This document shows, one piece after another, positions 8,748 to 18,903 of a stretch of 64,000 nucleotides of DNA (the stretch's first letter is position 1; every line of letters begins with the position of its first letter). The position numbers and the translations under genes were made by a program. Source of the stretch: Methylotenera_A sp963701715 (GTDB lineage: Bacteria; Pseudomonadota; Gammaproteobacteria; Burkholderiales; Methylophilaceae); assembly GCA_963701715.1 (NCBI GenBank), contig CAVPAX010000006.1, forward strand, positions 62,001 through 126,000, in the 5' to 3' direction. A model generated the notes under the pieces. That model saw only the letters and a list, made by a program, of their open reading frames with translations. It was not told the origin of the DNA and did no database searches.

Positions 8748-9959
8748 TCAGTTCTGTAACCGCTGACTGATTTGCTTGATTCGTTGTTCGACGAATATTG
8801 AAAGATCCGGACTGAGCGTGGTGCTGGATTGAGCGCGTGTAAAGGCTTCCTGAGATTTTTCTAATTTTCCGACGGCTTGTAATGAAATTCCAAGACCAAT
8901 AAGTACGCTGGCTCTATTGTTACTTGATAAGGCTTCAATAGAGTTTAGGGATAGCGCGGTTGTGTAGTAATTAATAGCTTCTTCATGACGACCAGCACGC
9001 TGTAGCAAGGTGGCTAAAAAACTGTGGTAGTCGGCATTATTATTTGCATATGACAAACCTTGCTCTAAGGTATTGATGGCACCAGAAAGATCGCCGGTTT
9101 CTATTTGCAAACGCGCAAGCGCCATACGAAAATCATTTTGTTCAGGGGCAATCATCAAGCCGGCAGCAAGTGTTGCCCTGGCCTCATCATGGCGTTTATT
9201 GTCTAGCAATAAGCCAGCAAGCGTTTGCCTTGCATCCTGATTGGCGGGATTAACCTCAAGTGCCATTGCCAAGTTGGCCTGCGCTTCAGAAACTCTACCT
9301 TGTTGAAGATATGAAAGTGCTTGCCGATAGTAATTTCCTGATTTTTGATCTGGCCTAATTTGTTTGCCAATTGCTGCATTGTCTGTATTCGTCTTAGATA
9401 AAGGCTTTGCAGGGTGCTCTAAGATTAAAGGAGCCGATTTTTCTGGAGTTGTTACTACTTCAGGCTCTACAGGAGTTAGTGATTTTTCTGGCACAACTGC
9501 TGGTATCAGTTGTGTGATAACTTTTTCTTTTTGAATTTTTGTATCAACCGGCTGAATGGCAGATGAATTGTATTTAAGCTCGGTTTCGAATAACGGTGAC
9601 CATTTAATAGGTATGTCAGCAGCACTGGCAGAAGAGGTGATTCTCGAATCAATGGATGCTGGGGGTGCAAGGCGGGTGATGGGGTTTGGTTTGTTAGTTG
9701 TTGATGCAATCATCTTGCCCACATCGCTGTTGTGAGATTGTGCTATGGTGCTCTGCATCCATAAATAGGTACCGCCTGCCAGCAAGACCATAATCCCGCC
9801 TACCTTAATAAGTGGCAATCTAATTTTTGATTGACTGGGAGGCAAAGTGGATGTCACATCAAGTTTGGGCCTAATCGTTTCGGCATTAACAACATGGGCG
9901 TCACTTGTCTTGGCGCCACGTCTTTCCAGATCCTTTAGCATTTGGTTGATCAAACTCAT
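8748..9959 (-). CDS. mshN: MSHA biogenesis protein MshN, TPR protein
   Basis: Last gene of the MSHA pilus operon. 403 aa beginning MSLINQMLKDLERRG, the characteristic start of MshN. One transmembrane helix lies at about residues 46-69, followed by a Pro/Ser/Thr-rich periplasmic linker. A C-terminal array of tetratricopeptide repeats (about 205-395) shows repeated A..L..AL..NP.N..A units. It probably scaffolds pilus assembly in the periplasm. It lies 25 nt downstream of mshM, and its 3' end faces the GGDEF-EAL gene across a 154-nt gap that contains only an imperfect inverted repeat near 8701-8725. Confidence 0.88.
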   Translation of the reverse strand: MSLINQMLKDLERRGAKTSDAHVVNAETIRPKLDVTSTLPPSQSKIRLPLIKVGGIMVLLAGGTYLWMQSTIAQSHNSDVGKMIASTTNKPNPITRLAPPASIDSRITSSASAADIPIKWSPLFETELKYNSSAIQPVDTKIQKEKVITQLIPAVVPEKSLTPVEPEVVTTPEKSAPLILEHPAKPLSKTNTDNAAIGKQIRPDQKSGNYYRQALSYLQQGRVSEAQANLAMALEVNPANQDARQTLAGLLLDNKRHDEARATLAAGLMIAPEQNDFRMALARLQIETGDLSGAINTLEQGLSYANNNADYHSFLATLLQRAGRHEEAINYYTTALSLNSIEALSSNNRASVLIGLGISLQAVGKLEKSQEAFTRAQSSTTLSPDLSIFVEQRIKQISQRLQN

Positions 9960-9984
9960 TTTAATCTCAGTCTTCTTATTTAAG

Positions 9985-10887
9985 TTATTGTGGATAAACT
10001 AATAAAGCACTGCCGAATACACTAAGAAATATAGATAAAGAAATGCTTTGCAAATGCAGTTTTCTCCAAATAGACTCAATGGATTTGGTGTCAGAAACTG
10101 CTGCCAACACCTCTCTTAGCCCCACTTGATGTTTACCTTTGCCGTAAGTGGCTAGTAGTGCTTTATGTGCAAGAATGTTCACTAAGCGAGGAATACCTTT
10201 TGATTTTGAGTACATGATGTACAAAGCTGCTTTGCTAAACATACGGCTGCCTTGATAGCCGGCGATGACTAGGCGATGATTTAAGTAATATTGCATTTCA
10301 TCAAACGTTAGGCGCCCAAGTTGATATTCAAATGTGATGCGCTGTTTTAATTGTCTAATTGAGGCATGATTCAGTTTGTCTTCAAGCTCGGGTTGCCCAA
10401 AAATCACAACCTGTAGCAATTTCCGTTTTTCGGTTTCGAGGTTGCTTAACAAGCGTAATGCTTCAAGCGTTTCGATAGGCATGGCTTGTACTTCGTCAAG
10501 GCATACCACCACTTTGACGTCATTTCTAGCAAAGTTTAGCAAGCCGTGTGTGAGTGCATTTAAAAGCGCATGTTGAGTGATATCTGTTGGCAGTGTGATA
10601 CCTAACTCTTGAGCCAGCACCATTAGCAAAGATTGTGGTTCTAAATATGGGTTAGGTACATAGGCCACCTTAAAATTTTGGTTCAGACTGGACATAAGCT
10701 TGCGACAGAGTAAAGTTTTACCAGTGCCAACTTCGCCGGTGATTTTGATAAATCCTTCGCCAGAAAGAATGGCAAATAACAGCGTATTTAAACCTTCTTG
10801 GTAGCCGCGCGAGGCAAAATAGAAGCTGGTATCAGGCGTAATGCTGAAAGGCAGTTCTTTTAAGCCAAAATGGTTAAGGTACATCAT
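9985..10887 (-). CDS. mshM: MSHA biogenesis ATPase MshM (ExeA/GspA-like AAA)
   Basis: 300-aa AAA ATPase of the ExeA/MshM group, thought to help insert or multimerise the secretin. Walker A is GEVGTGKT (residues 51-58), Walker B is VVVCLDEVQ, and a sensor arginine region follows (LKQRITFEY). The start MMYLNHFGLKELPFSITPD is diagnostic of the family. A short hydrophobic segment at the extreme C-terminus (about 280-297) may be a membrane anchor that stops just past the membrane, so the protein lacks the long periplasmic peptidoglycan-binding part of ExeA. ATG directly follows the mshL stop, consistent with tight coupling. Confidence 0.9.
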   Translation of the reverse strand: MMYLNHFGLKELPFSITPDTSFYFASRGYQEGLNTLLFAILSGEGFIKITGEVGTGKTLLCRKLMSSLNQNFKVAYVPNPYLEPQSLLMVLAQELGITLPTDITQHALLNALTHGLLNFARNDVKVVVCLDEVQAMPIETLEALRLLSNLETEKRKLLQVVIFGQPELEDKLNHASIRQLKQRITFEYQLGRLTFDEMQYYLNHRLVIAGYQGSRMFSKAALYIMYSKSKGIPRLVNILAHKALLATYGKGKHQVGLREVLAAVSDTKSIESIWRKLHLQSISLSIFLSVFGSALLVYPQ

Positions 10888-12633
10888 TTATCTATTTTCA
10901 CTCGTGTTTCCATTAGTTGTGCCCGCAATAGTTTCAGTTCTTTGCATGTTTTCAATGCGCTGCTGGCTCGATAAAACATCGCTGCTCCAACTATCTTGGC
11001 CCTGTACGACTGTGGCTTTAAGTAGAATAACAAGCTCTGTTTTGCTTGTGGTCGAGCCCTTTTGGCGGAAGGCTGCACCAACACCTTTAATGTCGCCTAA
11101 GCCAGGTACTTTTGATTTGTTGCTCACATTGCTTTCTGTCATCAGTCCGCCAATTGCAATTACCCGGCCATCGCGAGTGCGTACTATACTATCAGTCTCG
11201 CTGACATTGCTGGATGCAAGTGGCAGATTGATCTGCCCTACTTTTTCACCTAGACTGACCTGCTTATTCACCGTAGAAACTTGGCTGACAGAAGGATGCA
11301 TATGCAGGATGATATTGTCATCTTTGTCTATTTGAGGCGTAACATCTAGTGCTATGCCTGAGAAGAAGGGCTGAAGAGTAACTTCTGGAACAGTCGTAGT
11401 TGCGCCTGTAGAAGCAGTAGTACTGGACGAAACGCCGGTAACAAAAAACTCATCTGTGCCTACTTTTAAAACCGCTTTTTGATTGTTAATCGTAGCTATA
11501 CGCGGGCTGGATAATACTTGAACATCACCTTGCGTTTCCAGGAATGATAATAATGCTGCAAAATTAGCACCCTGTAACGCTACAGCAAATAAAGGACCAC
11601 CGAGTGCTGTTGTTGCAGCGTTAGCTAGAATGGTTCCAGAAGATGAACCCAAATCTCCACTAATTAAGTCACCATTACCACTGCTGCTAAGTCTTGTCTG
11701 GTCATTGATCATGCCGACGATGCCGGTGTTAGAGCCGCTACGTCCAAATACTGACCAGTTGACGCCGCTTTGAGATTGGTCATTGAGCTGCACATTAAGA
11801 ATTTTTGCTTCCAGAATCACTTGACGCTCAATGCTAACTTGCATCAAACGCAAAAATGATTCTACGTTTCGCACTTCATTCGGCATGGCACGTACCATAA
11901 TGACCCCAGACTGCAAGTTGACAATCACACGTCGGCCATTTTCATTGCCTACAATGCCATTGAGTGAATCGGTGAGGTCTTTCCAGAAATCATTATTAGA
12001 CGTGGTCTCGATACTTGTGCTAATGAGCGGGTCACGACTGCCTGGATTGATCGAATTTGTGTTTGAGATTCCTCCCTGAATTTGTTGACCATTGCCACCA
12101 CTGACTGAACCCGATGTAACGCGTGTATCAGATGATCCTTTTCGTTGACCTACAATATAGTTCACTTGAAATACACGTGTTTGCATTGCTTGGGGCTCAA
12201 TAAAAATACGTGATCCTTCTACTCTGTATTCGTAGCCATATAGATCACGTAGCGAATCCAAGGCTTCAAACACCGTAACATCTTTCAGATTGACTGAAAT
12301 CGTGCCAGTAACATCCTGACGTACTAACATGCTGTAGCGGGTGCCGCTCACAATACCCATAAAAACTTGATTAGCGGGTGCATTGTTTACAACTAAATCA
12401 AAGCGTTGTTCAAGCTGCTTTGCAGATGCCTTTGGAGTCGCAATCTTTAGAGGTGGTAAAAGCGCATTGTTGATTGCTTCTGGTGTGGGGGCTGGTGCTT
12501 TCACTTCAGCAGCATTTTTTAATTCTTCTTTTATTCTATTGAGAGTCGTGCTCTTTGGTGGTTGCGGCGTGGCGCACCCACTTAATAGCACTAAAACAAT
12601 TAATGGAGATAAATAAGTATGTAATTTTTGCAT
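10888..12633 (-). CDS. mshL: MSHA secretin MshL (PilQ/GspD-like outer-membrane channel)
   Basis: 581-aa secretin forming the outer-membrane pore for the pilus. The signal peptide ends in a lipobox (LLSGC, Cys20), so it is a predicted lipoprotein secretin. The N-terminal half has the secretin/TonB short domain (about 85-150, FDLVVNNAPANQVF and GTISVNLKDVTVFEALDSL) and an N1-like domain with VMVRAMPNEVRNVESFL. The C-terminal secretin core (about 280-550) includes VQVLSSPRIATINNQKAVLKVG and the VPGLGDIKGVGAAF lip. Located between mshK and mshM. Length and order agree with MSHA loci. Confidence 0.93.
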   Translation of the reverse strand: MQKLHTYLSPLIVLVLLSGCATPQPPKSTTLNRIKEELKNAAEVKAPAPTPEAINNALLPPLKIATPKASAKQLEQRFDLVVNNAPANQVFMGIVSGTRYSMLVRQDVTGTISVNLKDVTVFEALDSLRDLYGYEYRVEGSRIFIEPQAMQTRVFQVNYIVGQRKGSSDTRVTSGSVSGGNGQQIQGGISNTNSINPGSRDPLISTSIETTSNNDFWKDLTDSLNGIVGNENGRRVIVNLQSGVIMVRAMPNEVRNVESFLRLMQVSIERQVILEAKILNVQLNDQSQSGVNWSVFGRSGSNTGIVGMINDQTRLSSSGNGDLISGDLGSSSGTILANAATTALGGPLFAVALQGANFAALLSFLETQGDVQVLSSPRIATINNQKAVLKVGTDEFFVTGVSSSTTASTGATTTVPEVTLQPFFSGIALDVTPQIDKDDNIILHMHPSVSQVSTVNKQVSLGEKVGQINLPLASSNVSETDSIVRTRDGRVIAIGGLMTESNVSNKSKVPGLGDIKGVGAAFRQKGSTTSKTELVILLKATVVQGQDSWSSDVLSSQQRIENMQRTETIAGTTNGNTSENR

Positions 12634-12635
12634 CG

Positions 12636-13091
12636 TTATTTCTCACTTACTACAATTGGTTTTGAAAATTGCTTGCTTTTAATTTTTGGTGCTGATGAGA
12701 TTGCAGCAGGGGACAAGATTTTTTTATCAATGGCATAATCCATCAACAAAGTTTGTGTCGTCTTGTCTGGATTTCTTAAAACAGCTTTATGCGCATCAAG
12801 CTTGATAAGCGTTGCCTGCTCGTATTTTTGACCTAACATAACAGTTTTTCCGTTAATGATTGCAGCATGCAGTTGCGGACCTATCATCACAGATTGCAGC
12901 ACAGGTTTAGTGGCAACTTCCAGGCTGTTGTCAGCTTCACCATAAAGTAGTGCTGGCGGTTGCGTGGGGTCTTTTAATGTTTCAGCTTGGGCACAGAGTG
13001 ATTCCAGTGGCAGTATCATGCAAAGTAATGTTATCAGTGACAATTTCAACTGATGATGTGCTGGATAAAAAGGTTGGAAAATGTTTTTCAT
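12636..13091 (-). CDS. mshK: MSHA biogenesis protein MshK
   Basis: About 151-aa small periplasmic protein with a signal peptide (cleavage near AQAETLKDPTQPP). The DPTQPP motif is typical of MshK and the GspC/PilP-like pilotin-side proteins that contact the secretin. ATG 13091 is preferred over TTG 13097 because the ATG lies just past the mshJ stop; the TTG would overlap it. Sits between mshJ and mshL as in other MSHA clusters. Its precise molecular role is not established by sequence. Confidence 0.82.
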   Translation of the reverse strand: MKNIFQPFYPAHHQLKLSLITLLCMILPLESLCAQAETLKDPTQPPALLYGEADNSLEVATKPVLQSVMIGPQLHAAIINGKTVMLGQKYEQATLIKLDAHKAVLRNPDKTTQTLLMDYAIDKKILSPAAISSAPKIKSKQFSKPIVVSEK

Positions 13092-13093
13092 AG

Positions 13094-13777
13094 TCAAATA
13101 CTCAACCAGTTTTGATCTAGGCTTAAGGTATAAACAGTTAACGTTAACTGGCAGTCAGGATAATGTTCAGCTTTTAAAGAGGCTTTGCTCCACAGTATAT
13201 GCCAAGGCATTTTTTCCATTTCAGACACGTATTCAAGTAATTCTAAATAACGCCCTTCAATCGTAATTTCTACACCGTGTTTGAATACAGGTGCATCTTG
13301 CATGGTCGAAGTCGATGTCTCAACATTACCCACGTCTTCGGAAGAGCTTTCTAACAACCCTTTTACAGGCAATGTTTTCAGTGCTATTAATTTAAGTGTG
13401 CCATTTTTCTTTAATAGACTACGTAGTAACGCTGGTATTTTGTCAGGGCTAATGAGTGTGGTTTGCAGGCTGCTAAATTTAGTTTCCAGTTGCTGTAAAT
13501 GCGCCTGTAACTCGGTAATGCGTTGTTTATTCTGCGCGTCAGGGTCGACAACCTGTTGTCGAGCTAATGCATCCATCTGCTGTTTTATCTCTAGAGTTTG
13601 TGCCTGATCCATTGCTATTCCATTGCTAAGCACTTTTTTTTGCTCGAGTACAGGGTTTAGCAATAGTATGTTGATGCTGGCAAATACCACTACAAATAGT
13701 GCGCAAAAAACCATCCAGCGCTCACGCTCATTGAGCGCTTCAAATCTGTCGCCAATAATTTTCCAAGTGTGCTTCAA
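13094..13777 (-). CDS. mshJ: MSHA biogenesis protein MshJ (PilO/GspM-like)
   Basis: 227-aa inner-membrane protein with one N-terminal transmembrane helix (about 20-42, MVFCALFVVVFASINILLL). A coiled coil rich in Q/L/E heptads (about 45-105) is followed by a small ferredoxin-like domain. This layout matches PilO/GspM-type alignment subunits. The start is TTG 13777, overlapping the previous stop by 4 nt (TTGA), which implies translational coupling with the upstream PilN-like gene. Confidence 0.85.
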   Translation of the reverse strand: MKHTWKIIGDRFEALNERERWMVFCALFVVVFASINILLLNPVLEQKKVLSNGIAMDQAQTLEIKQQMDALARQQVVDPDAQNKQRITELQAHLQQLETKFSSLQTTLISPDKIPALLRSLLKKNGTLKLIALKTLPVKGLLESSSEDVGNVETSTSTMQDAPVFKHGVEITIEGRYLELLEYVSEMEKMPWHILWSKASLKAEHYPDCQLTLTVYTLSLDQNWLSI

Positions 13778-14508
13778 GATTTATTTTCATCCTTGGATTT
13801 TTCAATACCGGATACCGATTTATCATCTGTAGATTGCAATGCAAATTCAATATAGCTAGCCACAGTTGTAGTTGTAAGTGCAGCAGAAGTATTGTTTATT
13901 CCAATTGCGGCTGAAGTGGTTGTCGGCAAGGGTGAGTTACTGCCGCTAGTAGTTTCTGCCTTTGGCAAACTCATGGTTAATGAGGAAAATAACTTACCCT
14001 TTAGTGCAGGTTCATTGCCCAGATGAGAGATATATTCTGGGACAAGGTTCGCTTGCAATGCGCGGCCGTTAATATTGAGGTTTTCGGTATTGCTATCAAT
14101 GCTAAAACCGGTAAGCCATAGACCATCAACGCTTTGCTTGGCAAAGGCCCGCATCAATGCAGCATACCCTTTCTCAGGGCTTGCTGTGCTTAGATTCACG
14201 GTTTGCAGTATTTGCTGCTGCATGGTTTCCTTTTGCTCCAGTTGTGTAATTTGGTCTATCAATGTTTTGTTTAATTTGCGCGGCATATGTAACGATGTCG
14301 CCTCTTTTAATTGTGCTTGCATGGCTGATAGTTCCTCAGCTACCTGACTGCGATGTAAGCTTAGCAATGACAATTGTTTTTGTTCGTAGCTGTAGTACCC
14401 CAACATCAATACTGATAAAAATCCTAGCGTTATCACTATATTATTCGGATTCAAAAAATTCTTTTGCTTGATAAGAGCGGGATTTAGGAGGTTAATCTGC
14501 TGACTCAT
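13774..14508 (-). CDS. mshI2: MSHA fimbrial assembly protein, PilN-like (MshI2)
   Basis: 244 aa. Begins MSQQINLLNPALI, the QINLLNP motif by which PilN-type proteins dock into the cytoplasmic PilM-like partner. One transmembrane helix (about 24-42), a coiled coil, then a periplasmic domain with LTGFSIDSNTENLNINGRAL, typical of the fimbrial assembly PilN family. A Ser/Thr-rich tail follows. Overlaps the upstream PilM-like gene by 4 nt. Expected to form the inner-membrane alignment complex with MshI and MshJ. Confidence 0.85.
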   Translation of the reverse strand: MSQQINLLNPALIKQKNFLNPNNIVITLGFLSVLMLGYYSYEQKQLSLLSLHRSQVAEELSAMQAQLKEATSLHMPRKLNKTLIDQITQLEQKETMQQQILQTVNLSTASPEKGYAALMRAFAKQSVDGLWLTGFSIDSNTENLNINGRALQANLVPEYISHLGNEPALKGKLFSSLTMSLPKAETTSGSNSPLPTTTSAAIGINNTSAALTTTTVASYIEFALQSTDDKSVSGIEKSKDENKS

Positions 14509-15446
14509 AATGGATTCTCCCCACGTAATGCAGCACCTAATACGGGTAATAGGTTGGCTTGCATGGCTAAATCGCCCATTTCAACATCGTTTTGAAAGTT
14601 AAAAATATCTGTCAAGTCAAGACGATCTATCTGAATATAGAGGTAGGATTTTAAGTAATCATAAAAGTCTTCTCGGCCCATAAATGGTGCCAAAACTAAG
14701 CGGTTGATAGCGACATAGGGAAACTGACGTTCAAAATTATCCAGCGAACGTTGAATTTCGAGGGATAGTCGCTCGAATACAGTAGACTTTTGCTCACTTT
14801 CTTTACTTTGCATTTGCTGGGTATCAATATCAATACGTCTAGCATGATAAAGTTCGCCGCCAGAGGTAAATGTCAGCAGGCAACCGCTGCAATTGATTGA
14901 CAGCATCGCCAGTCCGCGATTTTCCTGCTCTAAATATGCAGCAATATTGCGTTGAGCTAGTTCAGGAATATCGATGACTTCTAGCCCTGATCCAGAAAAA
15001 TCAATCAATCGCTGGATATGCCCGCTAATCAATTCGTTTTTAGCTACGACAGCGTAAACATAAGGCTGCCGATTTAAATTATTAGGATCTGCTGGGATGT
15101 CGACGACATCAATCGTGGCTTGCTCTATTGGGTAATCAATCATATCTTTAAGCTTCCAGCTCAATGCTTGCTTAAGCTCGTTAAATGGTACATTTGGCTT
15201 TTCAATTTGCATTAGCTGATACTCATCTTGTGCCAGTAATAATAGGCAATGCCGATTTGCCAAGCCTAAATCAGCCGCCAAAGCTTTGACTTCTGCATTT
15301 TCTTTTAGGCTTTCAGAACGATTGTCACCAAAAGTCACTACCGGTTTTTCATTTTGATGACTCACCACATGCGCAATGCAGGTGCCATTTTCACTGGCGC
15401 GTATCGCAACCCATCCAGGCTTCTTTTGTTTTGTAAAAAATTGCAT
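14505..15446 (-). CDS. mshI: MSHA biogenesis protein MshI, PilM-like
   Basis: 313-aa cytoplasmic actin-like-fold protein of the PilM/GspL-N type, predicted to bind the N-terminus of the PilN-like product of the next gene. Recognised from its start (KPGWVAIRASENGTCIAHV), the central LKQALSWKLKDMIDYP stretch common to MshI proteins, and its position. It has no transmembrane helix. It is the first gene of the I-I2-J-K-L-M-N block and starts 36 nt past the mshQ stop, so it may have an internal promoter, though none is obvious. Confidence 0.85.
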   Translation of the reverse strand: MQFFTKQKKPGWVAIRASENGTCIAHVVSHQNEKPVVTFGDNRSESLKENAEVKALAADLGLANRHCLLLLAQDEYQLMQIEKPNVPFNELKQALSWKLKDMIDYPIEQATIDVVDIPADPNNLNRQPYVYAVVAKNELISGHIQRLIDFSGSGLEVIDIPELAQRNIAAYLEQENRGLAMLSINCSGCLLTFTSGGELYHARRIDIDTQQMQSKESEQKSTVFERLSLEIQRSLDNFERQFPYVAINRLVLAPFMGREDFYDYLKSYLYIQIDRLDLTDIFNFQNDVEMGDLAMQANLLPVLGAALRGENPL

Positions 15447-15481
15447 GTCAGTATCTCAATTCAGATTACATTAAATAGGTT

Positions 15482-18356
15482 TTAAAAAAAGTTTTCGCGC
15501 ATATAGATAATAGGCGTTTTGTAAATGCCAAAAGTGGCGCGTGATACAGGATTGGTGCCAAACCAAGGAGATATTGGCTGTTGTTGCAGCACTTGCTGTA
15601 GATGATGTACAGGTGTTGCCGCTAGAACTGTTTAGATTAAGCGTTAAATCAACACTGCCATTATTTCCAGTGCCTGGTTTTGTTAATTTTGCTGTTGTTT
15701 TCCCTGATGTCATCATGTTTGGCACAGACACTTGCGTTTCACAAGCAGTTAAATTATTTCGGTAATTGCCCATAGCAATGCTATTGGCAGGGATTGCTGT
15801 GCAGCTATCCAGCTGGTTTCTTACATATACCGAGCCGTTCCAGTATTGCGCTTCAATCGGTACGGAAAGTGGCAACAGCTCCGAGCCATAGGCATTAGAA
15901 GCTAACAGCCTGCCATAGCGAAACGCGCTGGCCGCAGAAACAGCTGTGCTGCTCATGGTTACGCCATCACTATCAACAGGCGCAGCACTAATGGTGATGC
16001 TGGCGGGTGATACCGCAGAAGCAGGTCGGCTCACTTGATGTTTGGCGCTGACTGCCGCTGCACCATTGCTCCAACTGCCTGTAGGCACGGTTGAGCTCGC
16101 AGAGAGTGTTGTACCGCCTGGCGAACCGCTGGCAGTAAAGTTAAAGTTGCTCCAAGTATTAATGCCTAATTTGGCGAAACTGCCTGTGTAATTTTGTGTA
16201 GTGATGTTAGCGGCATTTTGTGTAGTAAGTGTAAAGCTGGTAGTAAATCCATCTTGCCCAAAATAGCTAAATGTGTTGCTACAAGCTGGCGTGGTTGTAC
16301 CTGCTGTAATTGCAAAATGGTCTGGAATAAAACGCCCAAAGTAATTGGTGGCAGCTGTGTTGCCAAAATTGCAGGCATATTTGCTACCGCTATCCGTAAA
16401 GCCGCTTGCGCAATCGCCTAAAGCTGAATCTACAGCGGTAAAGCTACTGTCATACACGCCATTTGCAGCCAGCCTGAAATAACCCACTTCACTGTAATTA
16501 AATGCGGTGCCTGTAGCTATGCCGGTGCTGGAATTTGCTGCGCTGAAGCTGCTTGAGAGCACACCTGCCTGTGTAGCGCCTGTGTGTGCCGCAAGCTTAG
16601 TATTGTCAATGCCAGGTGTGCCGTTATAACCCGCCACACCTGTTGCCGCAGTCAAACTGAAATTTGCACCTGCTTTTGTTACCGGTGTTGCTGTTGTACT
16701 CGCTCCAGTATTATCTGCATTGGCATTGGAACTTACTGTGAAATTGGTAGGGCGCACAGAAAAATTATCTGAAGAACAGCCGTAAACTACTGGGCTAAGA
16801 TTGTTATCTCTGACGCGACAGCGTAATTTACGGTAAGCATTAGTGATGTTGAAATTGGCAGAAAGTGTTTTGCGGCCAGAGTCGCCAGCAGCAAAAGTAA
16901 TGGCCTGGCTGGCAATTGGCGAGCTATATGCGCTGCAAGCAGGCGGCGGGCTAGCGCTGTCATCAAACAATTCAACTGTAACGTTGGATGCTGCGGTGTA
17001 AGTAGTCGATACTGAGCCGCTGGCTTGCAAGGCCGCCACATCAAATTTGAATCCTGTACCAGCCAGCTTGGTATAAAGCGGATTGCGGGCAGAAGGCGTG
17101 CTTGTCAAGTTATTATAAGATATGCCAGTTTCTATACATTCAAAATTGGCAACAGAAGGGAAAGTATAGGTGTCGATGTCGGTATTATTTGCGGTATTAC
17201 CGTCGCCGCCCGTACCAGAAACAGTGGCAGTATTGGTGATAGTGCCAGAAGCGGCCGCGTTGACGTTCACATTGATGGTTATAGCGTTAGCTGTTGCCCC
17301 ACCGGCCAGCGCGCCCGCGCGCGTGCAAGTCACCACTTGACCTGGCCGCGCTGCATGACCAGCCTGATCCGCCGGAGCCTGTTGCATTGTAAGTGAGCCC
17401 AGTCGGTAATGTATTAGTTACAATGATAGGGCCGGGTTCAGCGTTAATGCCATTATTGATGATAGTTAAGGTGTAAGAGCCAGAACCGCCAGGCGCAAGC
17501 GCTGTATTGAGCGTGATAGAAATGGCTGGATCAATCAGCGAAGCCTTTAGTGCCATCAAGTGACCAACACCATTATCGGCATAATTTGATGCTACTGCTT
17601 GCGAGCTACCTGTTGCCTAGCTGTTGCCCAGGATGCGGTTGCCATTTGCAAAGTAGTACCTACTCCATTTGATGTTGACGGTGCCCTTTGATCCAAACGC
17701 TCAGTGATACCCGTTATACCGGTTGGATTCGCGAAACTGCCCCCAGATAAATAGCTGATGGAGGAAATCAGCATGGTGTTGGTTACGGTAGGCGTGATGG
17801 AGGTGGTTGAGTGCGTCAATCCGCTCGCTGTCAGTTTCTGACTCCAGACATTGATAGGGCTGCCACTTGAAGTGTCAATACCAGAAAATGCCAGAATGCC
17901 ACCAACTGCACTGCCCCCATAGTTAGGGCCAGAGCCTGCTTTGTTGGCAAATGTCCAGCTATAGCTTGATGGTTCCGAAGTACCGACAATCCGGTAATAA
18001 GTGAGTAATGTCATGCCACCAGGCAATGTCGATGAGCCGCCGTTGGTTTGTTGAGTGGTGGTCATTAAGGTCCAGCCGCTTGGCACTGTGACCGTCAAAT
18101 TACGAGGGCGCGCCGAAATAGTGGCAATGAGCGCTTGCCCAGCCACTGTGCCCGCTGGTTTTGGTATAGTCAAAGTGCCTGCAGTCATGTTTGTGGGCAA
18201 GGCGTCGTTTGCGCCACTGGATGATCCTGTATAAATAATAGTGGCCTGTGCGGTTGTTGCCCACAGTAGTAAAACAATGATGCAGGCGAATAGCAGTCGT
18301 GCGCGCTTGAGGTAGCGCGCAAGCGTGCGATTGATATTGAAACTGCCAGCAATCAA
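15482..18356 (-). pseudogene. mshQ: MshQ-like MSHA adhesin (DUF11 plus DUF6701), interrupted by three frame breaks
   Basis: Large secreted pilus-tip-type protein, about 957 codons if frames are joined. Frame 1 (18356-17592) has a signal peptide and a Ser/Thr/Gly-rich domain. Frame 2 (to about 17350) holds the first half of a DUF11 repeat (ITLNTALAPGGSGSYTLTI). Frame 3 (to about 15569) completes it (GQVVTCTRAG) and carries the DUF6701 region with paired cysteines. A fourth frame restores the family's end (SRATFGIYKTPIIYMREN, stop at 15482). Breaks lie near 17615 (one base missing), 17345 (one extra in GGCC) and 15569 (one extra). Start TTG 18356 follows an AGGGG site. Either a true pseudogene or phase-variable gene, or sequence errors. 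Confidence 0.8.
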
Positions 18357-18416
18357 ACCAAACCCCTAAACCATTTATGGTAGATTGGCTTATTATGCAA
18401 TGCTGGTTCGTCGCTT

Positions 18417-18439
18417 AAACCGTTAATTAAGAACGGTTT
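18417..18439 (-). terminator. 8-bp hairpin between mshP and mshQ
   Basis: Inverted repeat AAACCGTT-N7-AACGGTTT in the 94-nt gap after the mshP stop. There is no T-run, so it is more likely an mRNA stability or attenuation element separating the pilin genes from mshQ than a full intrinsic terminator. Confidence 0.4.
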
Positions 18440-18450
18440 TCAGGCTTAAT

Positions 18451-18903
18451 TTAACTGCATTGATAGTTGGGAGTTGCGTCGGTGGCTAAACACTTGCTGA
18501 GTGTGACTTGTATTTGGCGCTCTATGTAGCTTGTGGTTCCTGCAATACCAAAACTGGCGGTAGCTGTTACGTCATAAATCGCAATAGTGTGGTCTGTGCC
18601 TTGCTCAAAGTAATCGGCAGATCTTGTACAAGAAACAGCCACTGAAAAGTTATCAACTGTGATAATGCTAGGGCTGGCTGGGCAGTTTGCCAGTGCGGTT
18701 GACCATGGCGACAATACTTGATAAGCCGCCCATTCAACGCCTGCACGCGCCGCTTGGTATGCTCTGGCACCTTGTACATCTTGTGTAGAAGTGCTTTGCT
18801 GGACACTGGTAATGTTGAGCGCATAAGCACCCAGCGCGGCCAATATGACTAAAATAAATATTGCAGCAGGTAACAAAAATCCTTGTTGAAAGCGATTTAT
18901 CAT
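18451..18903 (-). CDS. mshP: MSHA biogenesis protein MshP (minor pilin-like)
   Basis: 150-aa protein with a pilin-like N-terminus (QQGFLLPAAIFILVILAAL), where a prepilin-peptidase-type Gly precedes a hydrophobic helix. This is the PilX-like class of minor pilins. C-terminal Cys residues (SKC...YQC) may form a disulfide. ATG 18903 is chosen because it starts the leader and overlaps the mshO stop by 4 nt; the frame itself stays open further upstream inside mshO. Part of the C-D-O-P minor pilin set that likely primes or caps the MSHA pilus. Confidence 0.85.
   Translation of the reverse strand: MINRFQQGFLLPAAIFILVILAALGAYALNITSVQQSTSTQDVQGARAYQAARAGVEWAAYQVLSPWSTALANCPASPSIITVDNFSVAVSCTRSADYFEQGTDHTIAIYDVTATASFGIAGTTSYIERQIQVTLSKCLATDATPNYQCS

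Noticed and set aside
15571..17400. Plus-strand Cys-rich frames opposite mshQ
   Set aside because: They are mirror products of the Gly/Ala/Thr-rich mshQ coding strand and have no ribosome sites.
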